The notes: generated by a model from the letters alone, not told the origin. Positions 13,918 through 27,271 are shown, counted from the stretch's first letter. The stretch: DNA of 64,000 nucleotides from Lota lota (GCA_026745465.1 JACYXH010000429.1:4665378-4729377), one strand, 5' to 3'. Numbers and translations: made by a program.

Positions 13918-14060
13918 GAGCCTTCATTACAGCGCGCTCATTGTGCTCTGAAGGTTAAACCAACCAATTAGAGTTCCCCACACGCCGTCGGGGTCCTCGA
14001 CAACCGGCGCATCCCCCACGCTGCGCATTTTAAACAGTCAAGAAGGCTCGGGAGCCAGGA
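13918..14060 (+). promoter_or_regulatory. CpG-rich promoter-like patch
   Basis: CpG-dense stretch (cacgccgtcggggtcctcga, caaccggcgcatc, cacgctgcgcattttaaaca) after a CCAAT-type motif (aaccaaccaattagag) near 13958-13973. No downstream exon or frame is recognised, so it may drive a non-coding RNA or be an unmethylated enhancer. Confidence 0.25.
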
Positions 14061-14233
14061 TTTAAAAACAAAAAACAAGAGGACGGAGAGCAGGAGGAGA
14101 AGGAGAAGGGAAACGATGGAAGAAGGGTTTTAGATGCTTTAGGCAGAGGGAGGCTGCTGAGGTTCGTGTTGATGGGGGTTGAATTGGGGGGGAAAAACAA
14201 GAGACGTGGAGTAACAGAAAGTAAAAACGAGAA

Positions 14234-14244
14234 TGTGTGTGTGC

Positions 14245-14299
<55 letters not shown>

Positions 14300-14309
14300 G
14301 GGGGGGGGG
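14234..14309. repeat. (GT)n running into poly-G
   Basis: About 30 GT units ending in a 14-base G run. Confidence 0.93.
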
Positions 14310-14437
14310 TAGGCAGTGAATAACAGGAAGCAGTACAAAGGAGACTAAATTGAAAAAGAGACTACATGATAGAGAAAAAATAAGATAAGAGTAAAGGAGT
14401 GAGAGCGAGAGAAAGAGAAAGAGGAGAGAAGGGTGAG

Positions 14438-14439
<2 letters not shown>

Positions 14440-14491
<52 letters not shown>

Positions 14492-14510
14492 CGAGAGAGC
14501 GAGGGAACGA
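14440..14510. repeat. (GA)n microsatellite
   Basis: GA-rich tract with a few interruptions, part of a wider purine-rich zone from 14340. Confidence 0.9.
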
Positions 14511-17305
14511 GGAGGAGAGTGAGAAAGAGACCCTATTAAAAGAAATGACACCGTCATGGCTCAGTGAGCCCCTGCATTGGCCGGTTGGAGCCCCTGTGCT
14601 TAATGCTCTCTGGCTGTCAGCGCTGCAGCCAGCGTTGCTGCCTGGCTGCTCCCAGAGGGAAACTGTGTTGGTCTATGCTCTCCCATTAACTCAAGCTCCC
14701 TATTAGAATAGATACTAGCAAAGGACTCAGCAAACCAAAGAGCAAAACGGAATTGAGTGTGCAGCCCTGGTGTGTTGTGATCTTAATGCGAAGTGCCACC
14801 CGGAGAGTTCCTCAGGAAGTCAGATACGATACATTTTTGAAGCCAGCAATGCCATTGGTTACATGGTCTTTGATTATGCATGTTTTAATGCCCATGCCTG
14901 CTTTTACCCATTGAATGTCACTAATGTAACAAAATGGCGGAGGTTCATTAACATAAACCTTTTCATTGAGATCATATCCGTTTTAATCCCTCCTACGTTT
15001 AATATGAATAGTTCTGCAGGTTTTTTTTAATCTTTTTTTTCTAGCGGGAAAAGGTAACAGCCGGTATGAATCTTAATTAGGATATTTATGCACAAGTTGT
15101 GTCCTTCTCAAATCCCACTGAGATGCCAAGGGCCTAGAGTGTACTGAAAGAACTGTCAAAAAGGATGCTTTGATAACAGCTAATTCCAAGGCTTTCTTTC
15201 CCCTCTTCCCCTTGAAAGCCTATCAAATAGTCTTAAAATTGGACCCTTTCAGAGGGTAACAATAGGAGAAGGGCACCACACTTTTGAACCGAGCGAAGTG
15301 ACAGTGTAAAAATGCTATGCGGGTTTTACCTGCTTGACGTATCCGTGAGGACGCTAAGTGAACCTGACCACTGACCTTCTGCCAATGTTGCAGACGTTCA
15401 AAAGTAAACCCACAACACATGACTTATTCCTTGTGTGTGTGTACACTGCATACATCCAGAGAAGCAGGGGAACGGGGAGGGTAGAGAAAGCTGCCTTATT
15501 CTGGAGATATGGAGATGCGAGGGGTGAGATGGTGGTGGGGGTGGGGGTGGGGGGGATAAGGCTGGGAAAAGGATGATACCTTAGCGCATTAGCATTTCAG
15601 AGGGAACATAGAGGATGCCATTGGAAGACAAAAAGGCTGGATCAGCACCGCTGACTGACTAGGACTAAGGTGCATTACACCATCATCATACCCTCCCCCC
15701 AGCTCTCTCTAGCTCACCATCCACCACCGTCACCACCACCACCTATATCTTTTCTTTGTTCCGGTGCCACTTGGCAAGGGCACCATTTCTCCAACTTTCC
15801 CCCATTCCCGCTACAATCTCATCAAGATGGATGCCCTTGTCTTCGTCTTGTTTGGCCTGCTGAGTTCAAAGCAAAGTCTGAGGCCTTACTGTGTGTGGAG
15901 ATTACGCTACCATAGCACTGTATTGGTATGGATGCTGTGTCAAGGTGGAGGGGTCAAAAAGTTATTCTTGACACCAGGAGATGACGCCGTTGAAATTTTA
16001 AACCACCTAAAATCTCACTTTCAATTGAAATGATGTATATGTATTATTTTTTTTCACAGCATTACATAATTCATCTCACATTCACTTCTATGACTAAGTC
16101 TAACTATTGGTGTGCACTGCAGCATGCCACCACAGTGTGCCCCAGTGAGAGTTGCCTCCCCCCCTCCGCCCCCCGCAGTGGGCTGAATGGAGAGTGATGC
16201 GGGGCAATGGGGATCCGGGCAGCCGCCCCGTCAACTTGACCTCCTTTGAAAGAAGCCAGCCATCATCAGAGGGAAAAGAGCCTTGAAAGGCCTGTTAGTG
16301 CTGAGCCCCAGTTTCCCATTGAGCTGCCTCTGAAAGCCACGGTCAGCGCATGCTGATAATGTGGCTCTCTGGGTAACTGTTGCCTATAGCTGCCTGCCTA
16401 TAGTCTTCTTCTCCAAGGAAGGTATACACAAAAAATGTGCTGCCAAGCAGTTATATCATGTGAATGTTTATGAGTTGTCGTGCCCACGCTTAAACTTTTC
16501 AGTTTGCCCTCTTCGTTAGTCCTTTTGATACTTTCTTTTAAGTTATCAGCAAAGGCATCTTGATCTCAATATGGCCGCTAGTGTATTTTCTTTCGAGACA
16601 AGCCCCATAGGTTAAAGCTTGGTGCCTAATGGGAGACATACTGTATTTACTAGCATCAGCAGCAATATTATGGGATATACCGCCCTGCACTTCAGTATGA
16701 GTTTTTGCTGTTATGTCACATCTCCAGGGATAGATTGTGTGGGGTAAGGTAAAAACCATTCCAGCTCTTTTCGATCGTCTTTTTTTACATCATTCATTGT
16801 TTTGCTCATTCATAGTGAGCTACCCTGGAGTGTCTGTTTTCATACTTAAAGGAAGTGAATATACCTTGTGTTTGTTCAGTGTGTCTACATGAGGCATTTT
16901 GCATGAAGTGGAGTTGACAGAAAGTTTGTGGGGTATTTCTGTGTGGGATTTTTATGGTTCATTTTATAGGCTTGTGATAGGACGTCTGGAGGGAATCCAT
17001 GCTTCAAACTGTTCTTACGGATTTTCAGTCCAATTTCAGACGCTTGTAAGGAGGTCACACTGTAACCCCGTCTCCCGTCACTCTCCGGGAAAGCCACCAC
17101 CAGCTGTCTCTAAAGTTCACTCGCTAAATTAAAACTGTTCCTCGCAGTGGAGAGCATAATGAAGATGTTCAAAAGTTCTGCCTGCAGTGAATTGATGTGC
17201 CTTGAATTCAAGTGAGTCCTGGTTTGGCCTAGTTTATGGTAAAATGTTGAACATGCATACATTTAAGGATGAGTTCCTTGAGAGGGACCTCCTGCACATC
17301 CTTTG

Positions 17306-17373
17306 GGGTGGGTGATTGGTGGGTGGGTGGTGGGTGGTGGGTGGGTGGGTGGTGGGTAGTAGATGGTGGGGGG
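17306..17373 (+). repeat. (GGT/GGGT)n G-rich minisatellite
   Basis: Irregular tandem of gtgg and gtggg units giving many runs of three G with short loops on the plus strand, a classic G-quadruplex arrangement. Confidence 0.85.
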
Positions 17374-18182
17374 CATGGCTAGAATAAAATCTATCCAACC
17401 CTTGGCACAGGACTTGCCATGAGGCTAAACCATTTTTTTTGGGGGGGGGGTGGTAACACTTCACAGTGAACCTCTAGTACCACCATCTTGTCCCTGTCTT
17501 CATCTGCCTTCTGGGCTCCTGCAGTGTCTGAGTGGGTGCTGCTCCGCAGGCTTTCCGGCATAAAACCAAAAAGGAATTCATCAGACAAGATAGGCGTTAG
17601 GCATTATTCAATGTGTCACAAGGAGATGAAATAGGGTCTCGGTGGCTCCGTGGGAAACAGTGATGTGGTGCCATCATTCTCCTAGGCAAAATCAAGCCTA
17701 ACTTCTGTTATTTCAGTGGTAATGCAACTATGCTCACATTTTCTAGATCAGTATGTTTTTCATTGAATCTTTGTGTCTCAGAATTAGGATGCCTGTTTTT
17801 TCCTTCATGTTTCAAATTTGGTAAATACTGATCTGTAAACTCACATATCCATTATGAATATGAATTTCCTTCCATGCCCCCCTCCAACATTGTTGTTCAT
17901 TGCCTATTATTATGAATAATGTTGCATAGAGCGCAACTCTCTCTGTGTACTGTTGAATCACTGACTCATAGTCTAGTTCAGTGCTTAACTGTTACTGTTG
18001 GGCTTCAGAAATTCCATGACGTTAAGCAAGCACCAATGCGCCATTATAAATGTATCCATATGAATGTATAATATCACTACTTTCAATTCAAGTTCAGGCT
18101 CAAGTTATGGACTGCAAGCAACTACTGGGAAGCTTGAATCACAAAATTACAGGAAAAAAACATATAAACCTAAATTTCTAGG

Positions 18183-18236
<54 letters not shown>

Positions 18237-18804
18237 TTCCAGGGTCCAGCTGAGGGAGTCAACTTGTATTCAAGTGAGCCAAATGGCTGTTTGTTCCCTC
18301 ATTTCTCTCACTTATCTAACGCCATTCACTGCAGATGGCGGAACAAACAAACCATCAAGCATTTCAGTCATGTTCCTGGATAGGCAAGCCAGTTATTGCA
18401 AAAACATTCTTTCAACCCATTTACTTTGAATGATTTAAATTAAGACGATTTGCATTGAATCTCTCAACCCTCTGTTCTCCTGGTTCCAAATTGCGGTACA
18501 GCGGGTGAGTATCTGGAAGCGGCTGGAACCTTCCCCTCTCCGTAGGAGGGAGTTGTAATGATTAATTTAACATTGTTTTGTCAGTGTAGGAAGCTGACAG
18601 AGATGCTCATTACAATCAGCTGGGCTGTGTCGCCATCCCGGGCACCCTCTCACCTCCCATAGAGAAGCAGAGAGATGCGAAGGCTCTCGCTCCGTGCAGA
18701 CTCAGAATATGTGTTGACAGTGATTGCATGATTTATGCATGAGCTGTATGCGCCAATTGAGGAACGGCACCGCCCATCGTTGGTGCTTGACATTTGTGCT
18801 TTTT

Positions 18805-18905
<101 letters not shown>

Positions 18906-19109
18906 TGTCTGACGCACTTTGGAATCACTCCACTGTCATGCACTTGAATATGTCACAACACAACACAAAGGGATACATATTTAACAAATAAGCATGAGAT
19001 GAGTGTTCTTCTGTTTTGTTATGTGTTCACACAACAGATATTTACTAAACGTTACAAGGCAATGTTAAATGTTTCACTGTCTTTCATGGCGGTTTTTAGG
19101 CTGCGTTAG

Positions 19110-19275
19110 GTATTCATTACAATGATTGGTCCTGTTTGACTTTGGGATTCTCCGGCATTACCTGCAATTAGGTGAGCCTAATTGGCCCTAGCACACCATA
19201 GCACAACAACAGGGGCGTCCGGGCAGTAATTGAGGATTATATGAAAGTCACACTGGCATTGTGTGCTTTGACCTC
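19110..19275. other. Candidate conserved non-coding element
   Basis: Complex sequence with clustered homeodomain-type cores (ttacaatgattggtcc, gcaattaggtg, cctaattggc, cagtaattgagg). No frame of note. The judgement rests on motif density and lack of repeats only. Confidence 0.2.
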
Positions 19276-20415
19276 CATACTAAACTAATCTGATGGGGTT
19301 TATGATTTGGCAATATCAACTAGTGCTCTAAACAAACCTGGTGGATGGAGCTTAAAAGTTCACCCCATGGTCTGCCACATTTCACTGATAGATTGTTTCT
19401 TCTGCAGCTGCTCTGCACTGCCTTTTTCCCATTCCCTTTCCTTTTAAGTTACTTCATATGTGCCTGTATCTTGTGTACAGTAACACGCGTGGATAAGACA
19501 CTGTGGGCGATTGGTTGTGTTAGTTCCTATGAACCCTACTGTTCTGTAGTGTTCCAAAGGCACACTCAACACCTAAACAAAACAATGTGGTATGAGATAG
19601 GACATATATAATAAAGCAGTAAAATAACAACTTCATGCTGTCAGGTATTCATCTAGGAAGGTGGCTATCTTGTTTGTTGTCTGCTCTCCCAGTTCATGAA
19701 GAGGAATGTGGGAGGAGGTGGGACTCTTAAAGGACAACATTGATGTAATTCTATGTTTTATAATCGCCAACATCACTCAATGAAACATTTGACATCTAAA
19801 AGCTCCAAGCGTCTTGTTTTGTTAAGTGACGGTTATTGTTGCCCTGTAAGGAAGGCAGCAGGCAGGTAAAGGGGCTTGTTTTCATGTTTGTACTTTGCGT
19901 TGTCGCTGAACACTGTTTCTGAAGGGAAAAATACATGGTGTATTTAACGGTATGGAATAGATTCTGCTGAGCACAGCAACAAAGCAGCCCTGTGTTTTAC
20001 GAGCTTTTGGTCAACAATGGAGGAGCATCTCTGCACTAGACAATTCCTTGGACTAGTCAAACTTCTTCTCCTTTCATCGTTTTATTTAGATGTTGGCGAT
20101 ACACAAACGCACACAACAAATGATTACACTGGCCCCGTCCTTTACAACCTTCCTCTGAAAGCATTCTCTGAAGACCGAGCCGCTGTCACTCCTTTCAGGG
20201 ACCAAGGGCCAATCACACGGACGTTTGGTTTCACCTTCTCCCACATCTCAGTGCAATCACCCGTTGTTCTCCCGCTCTTTCCATCCTTTCTCCGCTGCTA
20301 CATCCCACCCATCCCTCCCTCCCTCCCTCACTCGGATCTGCCTCTCTCACCTATTCCTTTCACCCAGGGACCAGGGGGCTGCAATTTTTTAACAAGCAGC
20401 TGGTAGATTTGCTTT

Positions 20416-20421
20416 ATGTGT

Positions 20422-20464
<43 letters not shown>

Positions 20465-20496
20465 GGATGTGGCAGATGTGTGGGAGATGTGTATGT

Positions 20497-20539
<43 letters not shown>
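20416..20539. repeat. Two (GT)n tracts, the second running into 30 G
   Basis: (GT)n at 20416-20459 and 20487-20510, then a G run to 20539. The Thr-His and Pro-rich frames on the minus strand are artefacts. Confidence 0.93.
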
Positions 20540-20541
<2 letters not shown>

Positions 20542-20705
20542 CGCCACAGGAGACTGAATTCCAGGGATAGGGATCTCCAGATGGAAGCAGCTTGAAGCAA
20601 CGCACCCCTGCCTCCTCTCTAGACGACATCGTTCCCTGATAACGATGCACATCTGAATGCTAAATACGGAGCCGGGGTGTAGTTGATTACCCATTGCATT
20701 ACATC

Positions 20706-22020
20706 AGAGAATCAGAATCAGAATCAGAAAAGCTTTATTGCCAAGTATGTTTTTTACACATACAAGGAATTTGTCTTGGTAATGTAGGTGCACGTCACAT
20801 TCTCTAAAATAAGTTAAATAGGTTAAACAGAACAAACAATATAAGTATAAATATATGTATAAATATATACACACAGAGAACATATAAAAAAATATGAGAG
20901 TAAGAATTTAGATTACAAGAGCAGATTAAGTACAGTGGCATGTAGAGCCAGAGGTGGGGTGTGGAGAGAGTCAGGGTGGTTTCCGGGCCTTGTTAATAAG
21001 GCTAGCGGCGGAGGGGAAAAAACTGTCCTTGTGACGAGAGGTTTTGGTCCTGATGGACCTCAGCCTCCTGCCAGAGGGGAGTGGCTCAAAGAGTTTGTTG
21101 CCGGGGTGGGAGGGGTCAGCCACAATCTTTCCTGCACGCTTCAGAGTCCTGGTGGTGTAAAGGTCCTGGAGCGGCGGCAGATTGCAGCCAATCACCTTCT
21201 CAGCTGAGCGAATGACACGCTGCAGTCTGTCCTTGTCCTTGGCTGTGCTAGCAGCGTACCAGATGGTGATGGAGGATGTGAGGATGGACTCAATGATGGC
21301 TGTGTAGAAGTGCACCATCATTGTCTTTGGCAGGTTGAATTTCTTCAGCTGCCGCAGGAAGTACATCCTCTGTTGTGCTTTCTTGACGAGGGAGCTGATG
21401 CTCAGCTCCCACTTGAGGTCCTGGGAGATGATAGATCCCAGGAAGCGGAAAGACTCCACAATATTAATTGTGGAGCCAGAGAGGGTGATGGGGGCAGGTG
21501 GGGCTGGGTTCTTCCTGAAGTCCACAACCATCTCCACTGTCTTTAGAGCGTTGAGCTCTAGGTTGTTTTGCTTGCACCACTTCACCAGGTGGTCAGCCTC
21601 CGACCTGTAGGCGGACTCGTCTCCATCAGAGATGAGTCCGATGAGGGAGGTGTCGTCCGCAAACTTCAGAAGCTTGACTGACTGGTGACTGGAGGTGCAG
21701 CTGTTGGTATACAGGGAGAACAGCAGAGGAGAAAGAACGCAGCCCTGAGGGGATCCGGTGCTGATGGTCTGTGAGCTGGAGACATGTTTCCCCAGCTTCA
21801 CATGGTGCTTCCTGTCAGACAGGAAGTCAGTGATCCACCTGCAGGTGGAGTCAGGCACACCAAGCTGGGAGAGTTTCTCCTGAAGCAGAGCCGGGATGAT
21901 GGTGTTGAAGGCAGAGCTGAAGTCCACAAACAGGATCCTGGCATAGGTTCCTGCGGAGTCCAGGTGCCGGAGGATGTAATGGAGGGCCAGGTTGACTGCA
22001 TCGTCTACAGACCTCACCAT
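20706..22020 (-). mobile_element. 5'-truncated CR1/L2-type LINE (Rex1/L2-like) with reverse transcriptase
   Basis: The minus strand reads about 350 open codons from RSVDDAVNLALHYILRHLDS to SAASLINKARKPP (stop at 20971). It includes RT motif A (ILFVDFSSAFNTI), the STGSPQGCVLSPLLFSLYTN block, the catalytic FADDTSLIGL and the ESFRFLGSIISQDLKW block, typical of abundant fish non-LTR elements. A 3'UTR of about 265 bp follows, ending in short tandem ttctga units (20706-20727 region). The endonuclease, any ORF1 and the first RT fingers are missing, so it is a typical 5'-truncated insertion that cannot move by itself. The long open frame suggests a fairly young copy. Exact clade (CR1, L2 or Rex1) is not settled. 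No target-site duplication was identified. Confidence 0.9.
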
Positions 22021-22565
22021 CACCATCACCAACACACCAGACACTGGAAGAGTTTTTGAGCGCTGCAATGATGTTTTTGATGACGGTAAGCAGGACTCTC
22101 CAATTGGTATCTGATATAACATGGGATGCCTCATCACAAGACAGAATAGACAATTCAAGCAGTCTGCAGGCATAATCCCTGTGCGTGTTGTTCTTTCATA
22201 TTAACAACCCTGGCTTCTCTCCTCATGCATTCACATTGTATGACATGTACTTTGATCCAGCCTTACCTTAATGCATCACTCTCTCTCTTTCTCTCTCTCT
22301 GTCTCTTTCTCTCGCTCTCTCTCAAGAGTTATAAGGGCTTCTGGTATTCTCTCAGTGTGTATTTGCTGCTGACACTGCTTTCCTCTGCAGGCCATCGATT
22401 CAGGAGCTCTGGTGATGGATGACTTTAATAAAGCAAGGTGCAGTCTTCCCAAATAAATGAGCAAATGCAGGATTTATTAACAACATCTGCATTTTGAGGG
22501 GAATAAACAGGCCCCAGCCAGGACCCACACAATAATGTTACACTCTCAGCCCAAAACATCTTGTG

Positions 22566-22933
22566 CCAGACGCATGTTGCAGTGTGTGCGCACTCATACA
22601 CACAATACGCACACACAAACACACGTGCACATACAATCATATTCAGAAACCCTTACATTCACAAACTCACCTGCCCTCCCCTACACACACCCACACATAC
22701 ATCCACACACTCCTACACAGATAATCCCCCAGACAGGGATGTGCACGGATGTTCAGTCACACCCACTCACTCAGACACACACACACACACACACACATAC
22801 ACACTGATACACACACACACACACACGCACACACTCAGTTTGGAAGTGCACACCCATACACAGATAATCCACCAGACATATGAATGCACATGCACGGTTG
22901 ACACTCGTAAAAGGTTACACACACACACACACA
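22566..22933. repeat. CA-rich simple-repeat cluster
   Basis: Interrupted (CA)n runs mixed with acacac, catac and cactc variants. Frames across it are Thr-His-rich artefacts. Confidence 0.85.
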
Positions 22934-23610
22934 TATGCATGCAGGGTGATGCCATGCACGCCCTCCTTTTCAATCAGTGCTTTTATCTCCGTTCCCCTCG
23001 CTGCCTTTCTGTCAATTTATCTCTCACTTTTATGCCATCCCTCTTTCGCACTCAATAAAAGCCAAGCGTGGAGCGGTGCCGCGCGGGAGTGTTCTTTGGC
23101 ATCGGTTTTCTTCTTCTTCTTCTTACTCCCTGGCATTCCATTACCTCCACCCTCCACCGCCACCTCCGTCACCACTTTACTCACACAGACACGCCGGTCC
23201 TCACCGAGACTTCCCTTTTAACTGTACGGCTCATTGCTAAGTTCGTCAACTTATGTAACGTGATCGTTTTTATGTATCATAAACAGAAGCATATTTTATT
23301 TCCTCCTTCCTTCATTCCTTTTTTTTTTTTATTTTGCTCCGTAGAAGTACTACAAGGCTGCTTAGTGGTGATGATTTATCCACCGTCGGTGCCAGAGAAA
23401 CTAAATCTCCCCCTATTGCCCTTGGCACCCGAACACGGAGTGCGCATGGTTTAATTTCAGCTCTGGAAGACTGTTGTGCCATGGCGATAACACAGGCCTG
23501 TTTGCTCATGATTGGACTAATGAACAGGCGCATGATCCTCTGCTGTCTTTCAGCCAGTCTCCGTGGAGGGAAACAACAGCAAGGGCAAGACGTGGAATAA
23601 AAGAGAGTAT

Positions 23611-23611
<1 letters not shown>

Positions 23612-23665
<54 letters not shown>

Positions 23666-23742
23666 CGAGAAGGAAGGAGGGAGGGAGGGAGGGAGGGAGG
23701 GAGGGAGGGAGGGAGGGAGGGAGGGAGGGAGGGAGGGAGGGA
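23612..23742. repeat. (GA)n, poly-G and (GGGA)n tract
   Basis: (GA)n at 23612-23654, G run at 23655-23665, then about 17 GGGA units. The whole is one purine strand of about 130 bases, prone to triplex or quadruplex structure. Confidence 0.95.
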
Positions 23743-23797
23743 GTGAAAAGGAGAGAGCTTTTTCAAAACAAAAGCCTGGAAAGTGCCCTCATTAGCT

Positions 23798-23837
23798 GAC
23801 CCGGGTCCTGCACGTGCATAAATGAATATGCACGTGC
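23798..23837. promoter_or_regulatory. Adjacent perfect palindromes with two CACGTG E-boxes
   Basis: gacccgggtc (23798-23807) is a perfect 10-bp palindrome. Next to it, gcacgtgcata at 23810-23820 and tatgcacgtgc at 23827-23837 form an 11-bp perfect inverted repeat about an aatgaa centre. Each arm has a CACGTG E-box, and the centre with its edges resembles POU/homeodomain sites. Likely a protein-binding element; target gene unknown. Confidence 0.4.
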
Positions 23838-24312
23838 CACTTCCACCCTGACTACTATTTTATCAACAAGTATCAGGTTATAAAGAACATTCGACTTAAA
23901 ACACATGTATTTCCACCTCAATGAGCTTGTTTATCCATGGCAGCATCTGCAGTACATAATATGAAAAACATAACTACCCTTTTGGCTGCTGGAGAACATG
24001 GTTCATGATTTCCTCTCACGAGCCTCCCGTTGCTACTTGCTATTGTGATGATGTGCTTTGCATGCTCTCTCTCTCTCTTCACCTCTCTCTCTCTTCATCT
24101 CTCTCTGTTACCTTTCACCTCTATCTCTCCACCTCCCTTTCTATCTTGCTCTGTCTCTGCAGATGATGTACTGAGACTTTGGACAATGAGAACAGCCACT
24201 GATAGCCATCCCACTGTGTAATTAGTGACTTAGCTGTGACTAATTGATGGCAGCAATAGTATGTTTACCACACATGCATTAGACAGCCATACAATTGCCT
24301 TGATTGAGGGAA

Positions 24313-24358
24313 GCAAATCGTTAGTGTCTCAGGATGCAAATCGTTAGTGTCTCAGGAT
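24313..24358 (+). repeat. 23-bp perfect tandem duplication
   Basis: Two consecutive copies of a 23-bp unit beginning gcaaatcgttagtgtctc. Confidence 0.95.
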
Positions 24359-27189
24359 GCATCTTCATAGAGTCCCCTGCTGGATGAGCATGCATGGGAG
24401 TGGCATGTATACATCTGTGCCTTGATGTAAATTAGCATCAGTTTTGATGCATAATTTAAATGACAGAATTTGACATGTATATTTTATTTATGGAGTTGTT
24501 TTATTTTTGGGGGATTATCTGTCCCAGGAGCTCATTATGCTCAGAATTGAGCTCTTACGAATGGAGCAATACAAGTGAAGTGATTGAGTCACAATGTAAA
24601 GAGAGCCGCCATGGTGTAATTATTGCATTGCAGTGTTGTGTTACTTAATTTTTTTAACCCGATTTCAAAGGCAACTTTTCAAACTCTTTTATGCTGCCAA
24701 CTGTTCAATTTTGCAATTTTGTGGAGAACACTACTGAATCCTCTCAATGATATATGGTAGTCGTAAATGTGTCCAGATCCTGGAAGATTAGTATGAATGG
24801 AAATATGTGGCAAAATGTGAGCGCTTGTAGAATACGAAATGAGAACAAAAATAGCTATCATTTAAAAAAAAATACTTATTCACACTCATGTGAGCCGAAT
24901 TTAAAGTCACAGAAATAAACAAAACACGTGCGCTTTCAGAACAAAATGTTAACTAATCTTGACCTTTTCACTTATAGAAAATATTCACACACCTGTGTTC
25001 TGATTGATAAGTCACAGAAAACATTCTCACAAATGTGTAGATTGATATTTGCCTGTAATGAGGACCATTAATGTTTAGAATGTAAGCACAGTTCACATTG
25101 ATGATGAGTTTAAGAGTTCTATGTAAAGTGTAGTTTACACAAACACAGATGCAGATTTGGCAGTGCACTGCAGTCATTTTCTAATTCAAAGATAAATGAT
25201 TTAGCCGGCCTTTACTCGAAACCCCAGCGTACTCGTTGCCATAACGACGTTACGTGCTGGCAGCTGAGCTGCCATAAATGGTTTTGTTTTAGTGCAATTA
25301 ACTAGGTTCCTCTGGCTGGGGAAAATACACATTATAAAACCCGATATTTACTTGTTTTTTAAGCAGGCGTTTTTGTAGACAACTGGCTAAATCGTGACTG
25401 GAATTGTTCATATACTTGCCCACTATGTTACTGGAGGATTCCACTAGAGGGCCCACCAGAGATCTAGAACCGTATAGAACTTCCGGATTTGCATGATGTA
25501 AACATTAACAAGGCGACCTTTGAGGAGGTTACTATCTTGTTAATTCTGAGATCACGGGGGAAAAGCAACAGCAGCGGCCTCTTTCCACCATTGTTCTCAC
25601 TGCTGACGTTCCTACTGACCCCTGACCCTGCCCCTACTGTTCATGAGCGTATTGCATATTGTGGATGAGTAGCGTTCATTTTCGAGGCCGTGCACAACCA
25701 GCGGACAATCAAACGGACGCAGGATACGCGAGGCATCCATCATGAGCATGCGAACGTGTAATTAAAAGCACGTATATCAAGGTGCCTTTCGAAGCCAAAA
25801 CCGCAATTAATGCTGTTTAGTTTTAAACAAATGTGTCTCAACGTGAGCATCATTTGGACATGCGAGACTAAAAGAGCGCCCCGTCTTCTGATTTCTGATT
25901 GGTTCGCCCCGTCCCCCCTTTCCCCCCTCGCTCTGCTCTCTAACTTCCACAGCTAAGAGTGTAAGTTTTGCAGCACATCGCAAAAACTGTTGCAAAAGTC
26001 CAGGTGTGCAGATGCTCTGCACATGGACGCATTTCATGCGAGAATGGACTCAACTGGAAACATATCAAGTGAAAACATAAACATTTGAGTTCAGATTTTT
26101 GTTCAACAAGTTCTCGCATCAAGACTGCAAGCTCTCATATCTGCAACAAATTTACCTTCATAGATAAGGAAGTTATTGGAATCACTGAAATCACTTAATG
26201 CTAACAGAAGGTGACATGTTGGTAGGTCTAAGAGGTCCAACCTGTTAACGAGATCATTATTAATGGAATGAAACTTGTTTTATTGGCTATATTTAAAAAA
26301 AAGTCAAATGAAAATCCAAGACTGAATAGAGAGACTGAAATAGATGGAAAAATTCCACCTATTTTAACATCCAACAGGGTATAGGGAGCACAGCCAAATT
26401 TAATTGCTTTATCTCCTAATGTCATTCCCCTGTGTTTTTCTACAATAGAAGAATCAAAGTAGGAGGAAGTAATCTAAGAATGGTGTACCTAGAAAAACAC
26501 CGCAAGTGCCCAATAGGCATGATCAAATCAAATGTAATTATGGATAAATACATACAGTATATCCATATATAGTATCTTTATTACTCTACTACTCTTCTAT
26601 TGTTATTATAAAAATATACAATAATAAATTCTCAATATCCGATAATCTTACCGTATAACCAGTAAGTCTCTATTGATCCATTATGCAATCCAGAAATACC
26701 ACATTTATTAATTTAATTGATTTATCAAATTAAAAGTTGTACGTTTACCAGCGATCACCGGCTTTGCATTGCTGCCCAGCCACTGAGGCGATAAATGTGG
26801 CCTTAAATAGGTTAGCCATTGCTGTGGATCATAGCCAAGCCATGCCCTCATGCAGTAGTGGTGCTAAGTAACAACAACTGTGAGATGAGCAAGCGGCAGC
26901 CCTGACAACCTATATTTGTGGAGTCCAGATGGAAGCGACTAACATGTAGGCGGCCTGTCAATGGGAAAAATGTGATTTCATCCTCATGAGACAAAGTCAA
27001 TAAATATGGATCGTTTCAACTGCTGTTTGCGAAAATCTCACAACAATAGTGGTGCGCGTCACGCTAAATCTACGGCTTCACAATGGTTGCGTGTGAACCA
27101 GTGGCTGACGTCACGCACGCTACGTCCTTGTTTTTTGTTTTATTACAGTCGGATAAGTCGTGTGCTACTCATTGTGTATCCCAGTGCTG

Positions 27190-27191
<2 letters not shown>

Positions 27192-27270
<79 letters not shown>
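27192..27270. repeat. (GT)n running into 49 G
   Basis: About 15 GT units followed by a very long G run (27222-27270). The length should be treated as unreliable. Confidence 0.95.

Positions 27271-27271
<1 letters not shown>

Larger units (their letters stand above)
22021..27191. other. Intergenic, simple repeats and candidate regulatory DNA
   Basis: No gene recognised. Contents: CT-rich patch near 22280-22322, a CA-rich cluster at 22566-22933, a (GA)n/(GGGA)n block at 23612-23742, the palindrome at 23798-23837, a CT-rich patch at 24066-24150 and a 23-bp tandem pair at 24313-24358. The A+T-rich part from 24400 to 27000 shows nothing distinctive. Confidence 0.45.

Noticed and set aside
13028-13927. 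Two nearly identical small proteins on opposite strands (shared segment GNKAEVGPFTHWHARV)
   Set aside because: They are the two arms of the inverted repeat read in mirror frames. The His-Thr-Arg content comes from the CG/CA repeat, so this is DNA symmetry, not a duplicated gene.
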